Assembly: GCA_934097105.1 (NCBI GenBank)
Contig: CAKONI010000002.1
Span: forward strand, 1-64,000
Reading direction: 5' to 3'
DNA from: an uncultured Bacilli bacterium
GTDB taxonomy: Bacteria > Bacillota_I > Bacilli_A > RF39 > UBA660
DNA: 64,000 nt
Numbering within the stretch: position 1 is the first letter of the stretch; every line of letters begins with the position of its first letter. A model generated the notes under the pieces. It was not told the DNA's origin and made no database searches. It saw nothing but the letters and a program-made list of their open reading frames with translations. The translations under genes were made by a program, and so were the position numbers. Positions 7,243 through 16,398 of the stretch are shown here, in pieces.

Positions 7243-7906
7243 CATATAGTCCATGTATTTTTTGTCTTGTAACGTCATCGATGTCATTAAGAGTCCAAAC
7301 GTTGTCTATTTTTGTTAGGGTAAAATCTATTGTGTATTTAACTCTGTCTTTTGCTTCTTTTAATTTGTCTAGTCTATAACCAACGTATTTAGAATCTGAA
7401 GTAGTTCCTGTTACAGCATCTTTTGCATCTTTGGCTGCGTCTTTTACTGTGTCAGCAGCGCCTTTGGCAGCATCTTTTACTGTATCTGCGGCGTCTTTTA
7501 CAGTATCTTTAGCATCGTCAAGTACACTGTCTTTTGTGTCCTTAAATTCATTAGGATTATCATTGTAATAGGTTTCAGCATCTTTATTTATCTTATAATA
7601 ATCATAAACTTCAATTTCTGCAGTAACAGTGGCGTTGTCGCCATCTATTTTTTCATCTTTAATTTCGTATGTTAGATCTTTATATTGTCTTTTTAAAATG
7701 CCAGTGTATGTTTCTTTTTGATCATCTGTCATTAAAGTGTCTGCGTCAACCATATCTTTAAGTTGAGTAAGTACAGTTTCATCTTGATTCTTATAATTAT
7801 CTAAGAATTTTTCTACTTTTTTCGTTGGTGTATTGCTCATAGAACAACCACTTAAAAGAATTATTGCCATAATACATGAAAAACATAATAATATTCTTTT
7901 CTTCAT
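7235..7906 (-). CDS. Lipoprotein with amphipathic KDAA-type repeats
   Basis: A 223-residue lipoprotein: signal peptide with lipobox LLSGC (Cys ~21), then an alpha/beta region resembling DUF4878/NTF2-like lipoproteins (VEKFLDNYKNQD...YDYYKINKDAETYYND). Residues ~135-170 carry a repetitive helix (DAKDTVKDAADTVKDAAKG, ADTVKDAAKDAKDAVTG), an 11-residue-type pattern seen in LEA-like and apolipophorin-like proteins. A C-terminal beta segment (VKYTIDFTLTKIDNVWTLND) completes the fold. The repeat looks inserted into a loop of the domain. The role is unknown; a surface or stress-related role is inference. It lies downstream of other exported-protein genes on the same strand. Confidence 0.7.
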   Translation of the reverse strand: MKKRILLCFSCIMAIILLSGCSMSNTPTKKVEKFLDNYKNQDETVLTQLKDMVDADTLMTDDQKETYTGILKRQYKDLTYEIKDEKIDGDNATVTAEIEVYDYYKINKDAETYYNDNPNEFKDTKDSVLDDAKDTVKDAADTVKDAAKGAADTVKDAAKDAKDAVTGTTSDSKYVGYRLDKLKEAKDRVKYTIDFTLTKIDNVWTLNDIDDVTRQKIHGLYEH

Positions 7907-7951
7907 AAAAATCCTCCCATTTCTATTTTGGAAGGATTTTGATATTTTATA

Positions 7952-8704
7952 CTAAATTTGATTTAAATTATCTTTTTTATTTTTTAAATTTTTTAAAATA
8001 ATAAGTAGAATTATGAAAGCAATACCTAATACCACTATTGTAATGATGATACTTAGAGGACTTTTTTTTGTTTTTTCTTCTTTAGTTGATGTATCTACCG
8101 TATCTGTATTTCCCGTGGCACCAGTTTCACCAGGAGAATTATCTTTTGAATCTGATTCCGTTTTTTTCGATATTTTAAAGGACAAATCAAAGTCTTTGTC
8201 TTTAGGTGTCCAGGTATAAGTATTATTACTTTTTGAATATGCATTGTTACTTACAACATTTAAGGATGTTTTTATATTTATTTTTATGGAATCTGCTCTG
8301 TGTAAGCAATAAAATGGTGAACTTGCTACAATGGATATATAATCGTCTGTGTAATCGTAGTTGATCTTACTGAAACATTCTTGTATTATCCTACTTCCTG
8401 TTAAGAAAACAGGAGAGTATTTGTTTTTTAAAGTAACAGTATATACTCCATTTGAGTATTTTCTGCTTTTGGTGTATTTTACTTTATTATCTTCATTGAA
8501 ATAAATGCTATCTTTTACAACTGAGGTTAAGAAGTCGTAACTATTTGACTTTTCTAATTCTGTTTCTTTCACTTTATAAATGTTATTTTCTGTAAAATTC
8601 ATATTTTCATCTATTGTTAAATTATATTCGATGCTACTTGCACTTGCACTTGAAATTCCAATTATAGAGCATATTATAAATAGATATAGATATTTAAATT
8701 TCAT
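7952..8704 (-). CDS. Exported protein with C-terminal membrane anchor
   Basis: A 250-residue protein with an N-terminal signal peptide (MKFKYLYLFIICSIIGISSA), an extracellular beta-rich domain, a Ser/Thr/Asp-rich linker (~190-213) and a C-terminal transmembrane helix (~217-238) with a Lys-rich cytoplasmic tail. The segment VVSNNAYSKSNNTYTWTPKD parallels KVTSNNADKVDKKNNIYTWK in the next gene upstream (8715-9452), so the two are diverged tandem paralogues 10 bases apart. The fold resembles LppM/DUF3153-type exported domains, but this is not certain. Function unknown. Confidence 0.65.
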   Translation of the reverse strand: MKFKYLYLFIICSIIGISSASASSIEYNLTIDENMNFTENNIYKVKETELEKSNSYDFLTSVVKDSIYFNEDNKVKYTKSRKYSNGVYTVTLKNKYSPVFLTGSRIIQECFSKINYDYTDDYISIVASSPFYCLHRADSIKINIKTSLNVVSNNAYSKSNNTYTWTPKDKDFDLSFKISKKTESDSKDNSPGETGATGNTDTVDTSTKEEKTKKSPLSIIITIVVLGIAFIILLIILKNLKNKKDNLNQI

Positions 8705-8714
8705 ATAAATCCTC

Positions 8715-9452
8715 CTACAAACTTGAAGCCTTATCTTTTTTCTTTTTTAAAACTATGCCGGCAACTACTATTAAAATTGATAATGGTACTATAACAATTG
8801 GCCAGATAGTTTTGCTGGTATTTTCTTCCTTTTTTTCTGTTTCTTTTCCATTATTAGAACTTTGATTTGGTTTACTAACTTGATTATATTTTTTCGAAAA
8901 ATTTATTGTTATGTCTATTCCCTTTTCTGTTGAATTTTTATCAGTAAATTTCCATGTATATATATTGTTTTTTTTATCTACTTTATCAGCGTTATTAGAG
9001 GTAACTTTGTATGGAGTTTTGATATTTACAGTAAAGTTTGAAAATGCACATGTAAGGCCGTTACTTGTAGAAAATTCTTTTTCATCTGTAATTTCGGTAT
9101 TTACTATATTGTAGTATCTAAAACAATTTCTAACTGCTGATGAACGTATATGGTTATCTAGGCTAAATTTGCCATTTATTGTTATTTTTCTGTTTGTATC
9201 ATCTGCTACAACGTCATAGTAATCTACACCACTTTCTTTTTCTCCACTATTTGAGTATGGGTTTGATAAATCTGCATCATAGTATAGAGGAACTGGAAAG
9301 GTTGCATTTTCTTTTATATTGCTATAATCTGATTTATTACCTTTTATTATGTATTCTTCTGTAATTTCATTTTTATCTATGTTTATGTTTGCAGTTGCAG
9401 CGCAACCTGTCATGGTAAATGCTAAAATTAGTAATATTATAAATTTTTTCAT
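8715..9452 (-). CDS. Lipoprotein-like protein with C-terminal membrane anchor
   Basis: A 245-residue exported protein. The signal peptide ends in a lipobox-like FTMTGC, so the N-terminus may be lipid-anchored, and a second anchor is the C-terminal helix (~215-235) followed by KKKKDK. The ectodomain resembles that of the 7952-8704 protein (shared SNNA...YTW and ISKK/NFSKK ends). A GTG at 9461 would give three more residues, but the AGGTG ribosome site is 6 bases from the ATG at 9450-9452 and too close to the GTG, so the ATG is chosen. It directly follows the large peptidase-fusion gene. Role unknown. Confidence 0.65.
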   Translation of the reverse strand: MKKFIILLILAFTMTGCAATANINIDKNEITEEYIIKGNKSDYSNIKENATFPVPLYYDADLSNPYSNSGEKESGVDYYDVVADDTNRKITINGKFSLDNHIRSSAVRNCFRYYNIVNTEITDEKEFSTSNGLTCAFSNFTVNIKTPYKVTSNNADKVDKKNNIYTWKFTDKNSTEKGIDITINFSKKYNQVSKPNQSSNNGKETEKKEENTSKTIWPIVIVPLSILIVVAGIVLKKKKDKASSL

Positions 9453-9461
9453 TTCAATCAC

Positions 9462-11981
9462 CTATCCTTTTGAAACTATAAAATATTCCTTTGCTGCAGG
9501 TACTACAACTTTTTCAAATGAAAATGTTGTTGATTTATTTTGCTTGTTCGGGTCTTGTACAAAAACTTCTCCATCTTTATACGAAGTTAGAACTATGAAA
9601 TGCCCTCCATTTGTAAATGGTTTTTTGTCTACGGAAACAATGACTAATTTTTTACCGGTATTCAATGCTGCAATAACTTCATCACTGCTTTTGTCAGTAT
9701 TATCATCATCTTTAGATATTTCTTTTACTTTTAATCCATATTTTTTAGCTACTTTTCCAAAGAAGACCCATTCTGTTCCTAAACTGGTAACATAGTCATT
9801 TTTACAAGCGTATTCTGCAAGTTCAACAGGATCGTGATCTTCTCCTAGTAATGATGAAACCACAATAGCCATTGCTGTTGGGCCACATCCACTATTGGCT
9901 ATAGTTGCACTTCCTGAGCAGTAGGGATTACTATAATCATTTTGATAATATTTCTTGATTTTTCCAGAGAAACCATCTCCGCCAATGGAACAACTTCCTC
10001 CTTTTGCATTGGTTATTTCAACTCCATCTGCATAAAAGAATTTTAAGATTTCATCGTATTTTTTTCCTTCATCTTGCAACTGATTAGCAATAAGTTGACT
10101 CATTCCATGCGCATGGCCTTGCCCAGGAAGTGTTCTCCAGATAAATCTTTTATCTAGAACAAGTGTGTGTTTTTCTTTTGATGGAATTTTTATATATGTA
10201 GATGTACATGATGTAGATGTACAAGTTGCTCCTGGACAGTCACTATCATCAACGCAAAAAGAATCATACTCTGAAAGAAAAACTTTATTTTTATATAATA
10301 ACACAGATCCTCGCGTTTCATTTGTGGCCTTTGTAGCCCGCTTGCTTGCTTTTGAATACATTTGGGAATTTGTACTGTTTCCTATTTTTTTAGAACAGTT
10401 ATCAGTTAATTTAATTGCATATGTTCGGGCTGCAATTGCCTGTGCTTTCATTGCTTCATTATTTTTTGGATCTTTTTCACTTTTGTAAGCATTTTCATGT
10501 GAAACTACTCCCGCTACATATTCTTCAAAATCTAGTGTTCCTACTCCTGAAACTGTTATACCGTTTGGGCAATATTCTTCAGTTGATGTTGTTCCATCGC
10601 CACTAGTTGATTCACAACATTCGCTACCGCTTGATGAAGTGTCATCATCTGATGAGATATCTGATGAAGTGTCTGACGTGTCATCATTTTTAGCATTAGC
10701 ACTGTCTCCCGCTAATTCTCCATCCCATTCGCTACCACATTGTTTTTTAAAATTTTCGTATTCACCAAAATAATCTGAAACTGCGTCAGTATATGTTCCA
10801 TTTACATTTACTTGGTAATGAAGGTGAGCCCCACTTGAATGGCCAGAGGAACCAACAGAGCCAATTCTTTGACCTTTTGCGACTTTATCCCCTTCGCTTA
10901 CTTTTACACTACCTTTTTCCATGTGCATGTAAATTGTTACAATTCCACTATCACCATGTTGTATTTTTACATAATTACCTAGTTCCCCTCCGCAACAGGT
11001 GCTACCGCTACAAAATATTGTTCCGTGAGTTGGACATGTATTATTAGTTTCTATTACCGTTCCTGATTGAGTTGCATATATTGGTGTTCCAATAGGTGCT
11101 GCTAGATCCATTCCTGCATGAGTTTTACCCCACCTTGGTCCTGGCCCACTTGTTATCTGGTAACCTTTTTTCCCCAATGGTTTCTGTGATTTACATAGAA
11201 ATTCTTGTATATTTGCAGATCCCCCATATGCAGTATAATTGTTGGCACTATCAGATGTATCACATATAGAAGCTGCCACGGCTGCTGTTGTTCCTCCAAG
11301 TATTGTGATTAGAATAAAAAGTGCTATTGCTAAAAAAAGTACTATTGAAGTTGTTGCTACAATTTTTATTTTAACTACAAGGGGTAATTTTAGAAAGGCT
11401 TGAGTTAATTTATTACCTGCTCCTTTGGCTATATTTCCTGCTGCTCCTTCTGTTTTTGATTCTTTCTTTCTTCCTAGTCCTAGTCTATTAAGGGGATTAA
11501 ATCTTGATAATGGATTATTATTTTTTCTTTCTCCTGGTTTTTTTATGTTTGAGTTTTCTTTTTTATTTTTGCCATCTTTTTTCTTTTTTGAATCATCTTT
11601 CTTTCTTCCAGGCATTGCTCCTGAATTATCTTGTGAATCACCTTTTTTTCTTCCAGGCATTCCAGCAGGATCATTTTTTGGATCATTTTTTTTGGCACCG
11701 GGCATATCATTGTTAGTTTTTGCATTTGGATCATCTTTTTTAACACCTGGCATATCATTATTATTTTTCGCATTCGGATCACTACTTTTTTTGTTTTGTT
11801 CACCTTTTCCGGCTTCATTTTCATTATTTTGATTATTTCTTCTATTTAAGCCAAGGGCAGGATGACCTACAAAATTGTTTAGAGGATTTGCTCTTGGAAA
11901 GTTTATTTGGGGAACGGAGGGAGTTTGATTTTGAAGTTCTTGATTTTCTAATCCTTCATTGTTCATGTTTTCTTCGTTCAT
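9462..11981 (-). CDS. M23 peptidase / SpoIID / C39-peptidase fusion, membrane anchored
   Basis: An 839-residue cell-wall protein. Residues 1-185 are cytosolic, Asn/Lys/Pro-rich and repetitive (DPNAK-NNDMPG-KK, then MPGRKK units). A transmembrane helix follows at ~200-230. Next is an M23/LytM endopeptidase domain (~270-400) with HAGMDLAAP and HLHYQV zinc ligands. A SpoIID/LytB-like domain (~475-665) has EEYVAGVVSHEN with the expected catalytic Glu, QAIAARTYA, and GHAHGMSQ. A C39-type papain-like domain (~680-835) has SGCGPTAMAIV and a GGHFIVLTSY His. SpoIID is a lytic transglycosylase and M23 enzymes cut stem peptides, so this one chain could cut both glycan and peptide. It heads a unit with the two exported proteins downstream. 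Confidence 0.85.
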   Translation of the reverse strand: MNEENMNNEGLENQELQNQTPSVPQINFPRANPLNNFVGHPALGLNRRNNQNNENEAGKGEQNKKSSDPNAKNNNDMPGVKKDDPNAKTNNDMPGAKKNDPKNDPAGMPGRKKGDSQDNSGAMPGRKKDDSKKKKDGKNKKENSNIKKPGERKNNNPLSRFNPLNRLGLGRKKESKTEGAAGNIAKGAGNKLTQAFLKLPLVVKIKIVATTSIVLFLAIALFILITILGGTTAAVAASICDTSDSANNYTAYGGSANIQEFLCKSQKPLGKKGYQITSGPGPRWGKTHAGMDLAAPIGTPIYATQSGTVIETNNTCPTHGTIFCSGSTCCGGELGNYVKIQHGDSGIVTIYMHMEKGSVKVSEGDKVAKGQRIGSVGSSGHSSGAHLHYQVNVNGTYTDAVSDYFGEYENFKKQCGSEWDGELAGDSANAKNDDTSDTSSDISSDDDTSSSGSECCESTSGDGTTSTEEYCPNGITVSGVGTLDFEEYVAGVVSHENAYKSEKDPKNNEAMKAQAIAARTYAIKLTDNCSKKIGNSTNSQMYSKASKRATKATNETRGSVLLYKNKVFLSEYDSFCVDDSDCPGATCTSTSCTSTYIKIPSKEKHTLVLDKRFIWRTLPGQGHAHGMSQLIANQLQDEGKKYDEILKFFYADGVEITNAKGGSCSIGGDGFSGKIKKYYQNDYSNPYCSGSATIANSGCGPTAMAIVVSSLLGEDHDPVELAEYACKNDYVTSLGTEWVFFGKVAKKYGLKVKEISKDDDNTDKSSDEVIAALNTGKKLVIVSVDKKPFTNGGHFIVLTSYKDGEVFVQDPNKQNKSTTFSFEKVVVPAAKEYFIVSKG

Positions 11982-12075
11982 ATTTTTTCACCACACTTAT
12001 GTTTAATATATTAATAATATAACATAAATTGACATAACAGACAAGTTTAAACATTATAATTTCTTGTATATTAAA

Positions 12076-12105
12076 AAGATAAATGTTTTATTTTTCATTT
12101 ATCTT
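12076..12105 (-). terminator. Terminator of the 12.1-16.3 kb operon, overlapping the last stop codon
   Basis: AAGATAAATG (12076-12085) pairs perfectly with CATTTATCTT (12096-12105) across a 10-base loop, followed on the minus strand by T residues. The stop of the last gene (12099-12101) is in the stem. Confidence 0.75.
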
Positions 12106-12530
12106 GTTTTCTTGTTTTTTATTTCTTCTTCTGTTAAGGAAAGATTAAAAGGCATGTCTTTTTTATACTTGGATCCTAACACTGTAAGTTTTACTATGTC
12201 TTCTTTTGTGAATGGTGTTCCGTATGAGAATCCTAGTCTTTCTAGAGGCGTGCTTAGTTCTTCGACAAATCTTTTACTAAAGTTTTTTTCTATTAGTTCT
12301 TCTTTAGTATATCTAATTAGTTCAAATAAATGGGGTCTGTTTTTACTTTTTAGGAAACTTTTATAGGTGAAGTTTTCTGATGAGTTTAGTAAATCGTCTG
12401 TATCTTTTTTTAGTGTTTCTAGGAATTTTTTTATCTGCGGAGAGGATTTTGGATCTCTGTTTGCTAGTACAAATAATGCTTCACATGGCAGATATAGTTC
12501 TAATACTATTTGGTGAAAACTTTTATCCAT
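12099..12530 (-). CDS. Unknown cytosolic protein, end of racemase/acyl-CoA synthetase operon
   Basis: A 143-residue, helix-rich, soluble protein without signal or membrane segment. It contains KSSPQIKKFLETLKKDTDDL and LIRYTKEELIEKNFSKRF. I do not recognise a family. A GTG at 12542 is in frame, but the AGTGAGGA ribosome site fits the ATG at 12528-12530, which overlaps the racemase gene end by 8 bases. The overlap implies coupled translation and a role in the same process as the racemase, acyl-CoA synthetase and E2-like acyltransferase upstream. Confidence 0.65.
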   Translation of the reverse strand: MDKSFHQIVLELYLPCEALFVLANRDPKSSPQIKKFLETLKKDTDDLLNSSENFTYKSFLKSKNRPHLFELIRYTKEELIEKNFSKRFVEELSTPLERLGFSYGTPFTKEDIVKLTVLGSKYKKDMPFNLSLTEEEIKNKKTR

Positions 12531-13620
12531 TTTTTTCCTCACTTATGAATACTTTTTTTATCTCTTTTGAATTTGTTAAGTATATCATTGGTATATAACG
12601 AATATTTAATTCTATGATGTCTCCTAGTTTTATTTTCTTTTTATAGTCTTCGACGTCTAAGATTGTATGATCGCTTGATGCTCCGATTAGTTCTATTCCT
12701 TCATCTTTTGATATTAATCCTTCAAGATAACCATAGTCTGCTTTTCCTATTGCTAGGATGGCTCTTTTTCTTATTCCTTTATCTATATATTTTGGCTTAT
12801 GTCTAAACGCATCGCATAGAATTTCTCCATCTGGGTAACTTGGTTTATCTTTTATTTCTATTACTTCTGCTTTTAATGTGAATATGTCTTTATTAAGTTC
12901 TGTTTTACATCCGTATAGTTCTTCTAATTCTTTTCCTGTTAGGATGGCCTCGCCTATTCTTAAGAGGTTTATTTCTTTTGGAATTGTTTTATCTATTACT
13001 CTTGTTAGGGATGAAGTTGAGCCTCCGGATAGATATTTTAGTTTTCTTCCTAGTGCTTTTTCTACTTTTTTTGCGGTGTCTACTAGTTTTTGTAATGTTT
13101 TTTTGGATGGCGTTACAGAGCCGTAGCATCCTATATTTATTCCAAGGCCTGCTAGAGAAATGTTGTCTAAATTATTTTCAATAAATAGTGCATCATTTAT
13201 TAGTTCTTCATCGCTATAATAGCCTTCTCTTAGGTCGCCAACTTCTTTCATTAATATTACTTCGTGTATTTTATTTTGTTTTTTGGCTTCTTTATTTAAT
13301 TTTTTTATTACTTCTATTTCACTGTTTAGGCTAATGTTTGAATATTTTATAACATCTTTTACTTCACTTAGCATTGGTAGTCTTGTAAGTAGAAGTGGTG
13401 TGTTTATCTTATCTTTTATTTTTTTTAATTGTTCTATTCTAGAGGATGCTATAAATGATACGTTTTCTTCATCATACACTTTGGCTATTTCTAAAAGAGA
13501 ATTTGCTCCTTTTATTACTCCTGCTACTTGTATATTGCTTGCTTTACATAGCTTTTTTATTTTTCTTATGTTATCTCTTAATTTATCTAGATTTATTTCT
13601 AATTGTGGATATTTACTCAT
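12523..13620 (-). CDS. PLP-dependent amino-acid racemase, ornithine/alanine racemase (Orr) type
   Basis: A 365-residue fold-type III PLP enzyme. N-terminal PQLEINLDKLRDNI starts the alanine-racemase-type barrel. VAGVIKGAN holds the probable PLP lysine (Lys ~38), LREGYY and GLGINIGCYGSVTPS are typical of the ornithine racemase (Orr/YhfX) branch, and LSGGSTSSLTRV plus EINLLRIGEAIL form the phosphate-binding region. The C-terminal beta domain (YPDGEILCDAFR, LIGASSDHTILDVED) is present. Likely reaction: interconversion of L- and D-amino acids. Substrate is not readable. It lies 2 bases after the acyl-CoA synthetase gene, an unusual neighbour for this enzyme. Confidence 0.8.
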   Translation of the reverse strand: MSKYPQLEINLDKLRDNIRKIKKLCKASNIQVAGVIKGANSLLEIAKVYDEENVSFIASSRIEQLKKIKDKINTPLLLTRLPMLSEVKDVIKYSNISLNSEIEVIKKLNKEAKKQNKIHEVILMKEVGDLREGYYSDEELINDALFIENNLDNISLAGLGINIGCYGSVTPSKKTLQKLVDTAKKVEKALGRKLKYLSGGSTSSLTRVIDKTIPKEINLLRIGEAILTGKELEELYGCKTELNKDIFTLKAEVIEIKDKPSYPDGEILCDAFRHKPKYIDKGIRKRAILAIGKADYGYLEGLISKDEGIELIGASSDHTILDVEDYKKKIKLGDIIELNIRYIPMIYLTNSKEIKKVFISEEKNG

Positions 13621-13622
13621 TT

Positions 13623-15446
13623 TTATCTTCCTTTTTTGTTTTTATTTGATTTGGGGTGTTTACTTTTCTTTTCTTTTTTTGGTTTTTCTTTTAATTCTTC
13701 TTCTATGGTTACTTTTGATTCATCTTCTAGTATTGTGTATGCTATTTTACCTACGAGTGTTTTAGGAAGTTCTTTTCTGAATTCGAATATTTTTGGCATT
13801 GCGTATTTTGCTATATATTTTTGGCAATATTTTTTTATTTCTTCTTCTACTTCTTCGTTTATTTTTACTTCTTTTTTTAATACTATGTAGGCTTTTACTA
13901 CTTCTCCGCGGTATTTATGGGGAATGGGTACTACTGTGCATGATGATACGTATTCGTGCTTATTTATTATTTCTTCTATATATGATGGATAGATGTTGTA
14001 ACCTGATGAGATTATTAATCTTTTTAATCTTGATTTAAAGTAGATGAATCCATCTTTGTCCATTGTTCCGATGTCTCCGGTGTGAAGCCATAGTTTTCCG
14101 TCTTTATGTATTTTTAAGGTGTTATTTGTTTCTGATTCTTCATCTAGGTAGCATTTCATTACGGTTGGTCCGCTTATACATATTTCTCCGTCTTCTAAGT
14201 AGTCTACTTCTTTTGTGGTTCCTATTTTTACTATTTTGTAGATTGTATCTGGAAATGGTATTCCTATTGAGTTTTCTTTGTAGTTACTGTTTGGAACGAG
14301 ACATGTTGCAGCGGTTGCTTCGGTTAGGCCGTAGCCTACTCTTATTTTGGCATTTGATCCATATTTTTTAAAGAAGTCGTTGTATTTTTTTATTTTTTCT
14401 TCTGACATGACGTCTCCGCCTGATACTAGTACGTTTATTGATTCGAAGTCGTTTTCTTTTATGTTTTTTGACATGTATAGGGCTTCGAATAAGGTTGGTA
14501 CTCCGACGAAGAAGTTTGGTTTTGTTTTTCTTATTAAATTTAGTAATTTCTTTGCTTTGAATGTTGGTACTAGGATGCATTTCATTCCTATGTAAAGTGG
14601 CGTATGGATGCATACTCCGAGTCCAAATCCATGGAATATTGGCATGATTGATAGAATTGAGTCTTTGGCTTTGGCTGGATCGCACATTAGGTGAGCGCCT
14701 TGAGCAAGGGCGTTGAAGTTTTTATTTGTTAGGACGATTCCTTTTGGGGTTCCGCTTGTTCCGCCACTGTAAAGGATTACTGCGGGATCGTCTCCGGTTT
14801 TATCTACGTAGTGCTCTTCGTAGTAGTTTTCGCCTCTTTGAAGGAATTTTTTATATGATAGTACTTCTCTGTTGCGGAATGCTTTTAAGAAGACTTCTCC
14901 AATTTTTTTTACTCCTTTTGTTACGTCTGTATTTCTTCCTAGGTAAAAGAATTTTTTTAGTCCTTTTAGATCATATCCTGCGGATGAGACAATTACTTTT
15001 GAGACTTTAGTGTTATTTATTATATTTAGTACTTTTTTATAGTTAAAGTCTATTGTAAGTATTACGCTTGAACTACTTTTATTTAGGTAAAGTTCTATTT
15101 CTTTTTCACTTGATAAGGGATGGATCATATTTGATATGGCTCCGATCATGTTTATTGCATAGAACATAACTAGGGCGGTTGGTGTGTTTGGCATGCAGAT
15201 ACTTACTACATCGCCTTCTTCTACTCCGATGGCCTTTAAGGATTTTGCACAACTGTCTATTTTTTTCATGAATTCTTTATATGTTATTTTATTGTTATAG
15301 TATTCTAGTGCGTAAGAGTTTGGATATTTTATGGCGGTTTCTCCAAGTAAGGATACCATTGAGCCTTCGAAGTAATCTAGGTTTGCTGGTACATCTTTGT
15401 ACTGGTTAAGCCAGGGATATTTTTTATTTAATTTCAAGTTTTTCAC
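13623..15446 (-). CDS. AMP-dependent acyl-CoA synthetase/ligase
   Basis: A 607-residue adenylate-forming enzyme of the ANL superfamily, which activates a carboxylic acid with ATP to acyl-AMP and then usually to acyl-CoA. Visible motifs: VILYSGGTSGTPKGIVLTNK (P-loop, A3; residues ~228-247), RVGYGLTEATAA (A5), WLHTGDIGTMDKDGF (A7), and the C-terminal catalytic Lys region PKTLVGKIAY (A10). The ~30-residue Lys-rich tail after that is unusual. A 23-base overlap with the upstream E2-like acyltransferase gene and a 2-base gap to the racemase show an operon. A fatty or hydroxy acid is the likely substrate, by inference only. Confidence 0.85.
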   Translation of the reverse strand: MKNLKLNKKYPWLNQYKDVPANLDYFEGSMVSLLGETAIKYPNSYALEYYNNKITYKEFMKKIDSCAKSLKAIGVEEGDVVSICMPNTPTALVMFYAINMIGAISNMIHPLSSEKEIELYLNKSSSSVILTIDFNYKKVLNIINNTKVSKVIVSSAGYDLKGLKKFFYLGRNTDVTKGVKKIGEVFLKAFRNREVLSYKKFLQRGENYYEEHYVDKTGDDPAVILYSGGTSGTPKGIVLTNKNFNALAQGAHLMCDPAKAKDSILSIMPIFHGFGLGVCIHTPLYIGMKCILVPTFKAKKLLNLIRKTKPNFFVGVPTLFEALYMSKNIKENDFESINVLVSGGDVMSEEKIKKYNDFFKKYGSNAKIRVGYGLTEATAATCLVPNSNYKENSIGIPFPDTIYKIVKIGTTKEVDYLEDGEICISGPTVMKCYLDEESETNNTLKIHKDGKLWLHTGDIGTMDKDGFIYFKSRLKRLIISSGYNIYPSYIEEIINKHEYVSSCTVVPIPHKYRGEVVKAYIVLKKEVKINEEVEEEIKKYCQKYIAKYAMPKIFEFRKELPKTLVGKIAYTILEDESKVTIEEELKEKPKKEKKSKHPKSNKNKKGR

Positions 15447-16284
15447 TGCAATCGTCCTCCAAAAGTTTTGGGTTTTTAAATATATTTTCTAGAAGTTCTA
15501 TTGATTTTATCATGTAAAAACCATCTGCTATTCTCTCATCTAGTGTTATTCCAAATTCGCAGAAATCTTTTATTTCTTTTTTTCCGTTTTCATTTATTAT
15601 TTCTTCTTTATATATTTTTCCCATTGTAATTATTATTGAGTTTGTTCCAAAGTCTGTTATGTTATGATATATTGCTTCTTTTGAACCTATGCTTCCTATA
15701 TTTGATAAAATTACGGTGCTATAGTAAAGTATTTCTTTTGTCATTGACTCAGGAAGAAGGTCGTGCTTATCTAGAAATTTATAGACTCCGGCGATTATGG
15801 CTCTTAAAGGTTTTGGCATGTTTCCTACTTTTTCTACTAGGTTATCTGTGCCACTTGTAGTACTTTTTCTGGCACTTTTTACTTTTTTTGATAGGTTTTC
15901 GCTTATTGTAAAGATATTATCGTTTGGTTTTACTTTATAAACTTGCATTACTTCTTGGGAATCGTCATTAAATTCTGTTTTGGCAACGTATGAAATGTAT
16001 ACTCCATTTCTTTCATAGAAGTGTCCGTTTACTATAAACCTATTTAAGTAGGGTCTATTATATATTACTTTGGCAATGCCTGCTGAGAAAGCGTGAAAGT
16101 ATGTTAAATGATTTTTACTTTCTTGTTTTTGTTTGTCCATATATTTTACTAGATTTGTTACGTCTATTTTTTTATTTATGTAGACTTCGCTATCGCATCT
16201 TTTCTTTTTTAAATGGTACATTATATAATTCATTCCATTTACTTTTATTCTTTTTCCGTCTTTTCTGTCTTTTAATTTTTTCAT
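15424..16284 (-). CDS. E2-like (2-oxoacid dehydrogenase) acyltransferase domain protein with altered active site
   Basis: A 286-residue stand-alone catalytic domain of the CAT/E2 acyltransferase fold, with no lipoyl or subunit-binding domain. The C-terminal part FGITLDERIADGFYMIKSIE aligns with the E2 signature, where DHR--DG carries the catalytic His. Here Glu replaces His (DERIADG). An SNIGS segment and a Thr/Ser-rich loop also match the fold. The start at 16284 is chosen because an AGGGA site precedes it; an upstream in-frame ATG at 16326 lacks one. First gene of the operon with acyl-CoA synthetase and racemase. It could bind acyl-CoA without classical His catalysis, or use another base. 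Confidence 0.7.
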   Translation of the reverse strand: MKKLKDRKDGKRIKVNGMNYIMYHLKKKRCDSEVYINKKIDVTNLVKYMDKQKQESKNHLTYFHAFSAGIAKVIYNRPYLNRFIVNGHFYERNGVYISYVAKTEFNDDSQEVMQVYKVKPNDNIFTISENLSKKVKSARKSTTSGTDNLVEKVGNMPKPLRAIIAGVYKFLDKHDLLPESMTKEILYYSTVILSNIGSIGSKEAIYHNITDFGTNSIIITMGKIYKEEIINENGKKEIKDFCEFGITLDERIADGFYMIKSIELLENIFKNPKLLEDDCSEKLEIK

Positions 16285-16341
16285 TATTTCCCTACTTCCT
16301 TTTGCATAGTAAATTTTACATAGCAAATTACTTGTATTTTC

Positions 16342-16370
16342 ATTATAGCACCTTTTTTTTAAAATTTGAA
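16342..16370 (-). promoter_or_regulatory. Extended -10 promoter of the acyltransferase/ligase/racemase operon
   Basis: On the minus strand TTCAAA (16365-16370), a 17-base spacer, and TGCTATAAT with the TATAAT at 16342-16347. A plus-strand TATAAT at 16371-16376 abuts it, so the divergent ABC-uptake operon may share this control region. Confidence 0.5.
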
Positions 16371-16398
16371 TATAATAAATTATAAAGGGAGGAATATA

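Noticed and set aside
11425..11832. Plus-strand 135-codon frame opposite the repeat part of the M23/SpoIID/C39 gene
   Set aside because: Its Phe/Leu/Pro-rich repeats are the complement of the Lys/Asn/Asp repeat in the real gene.
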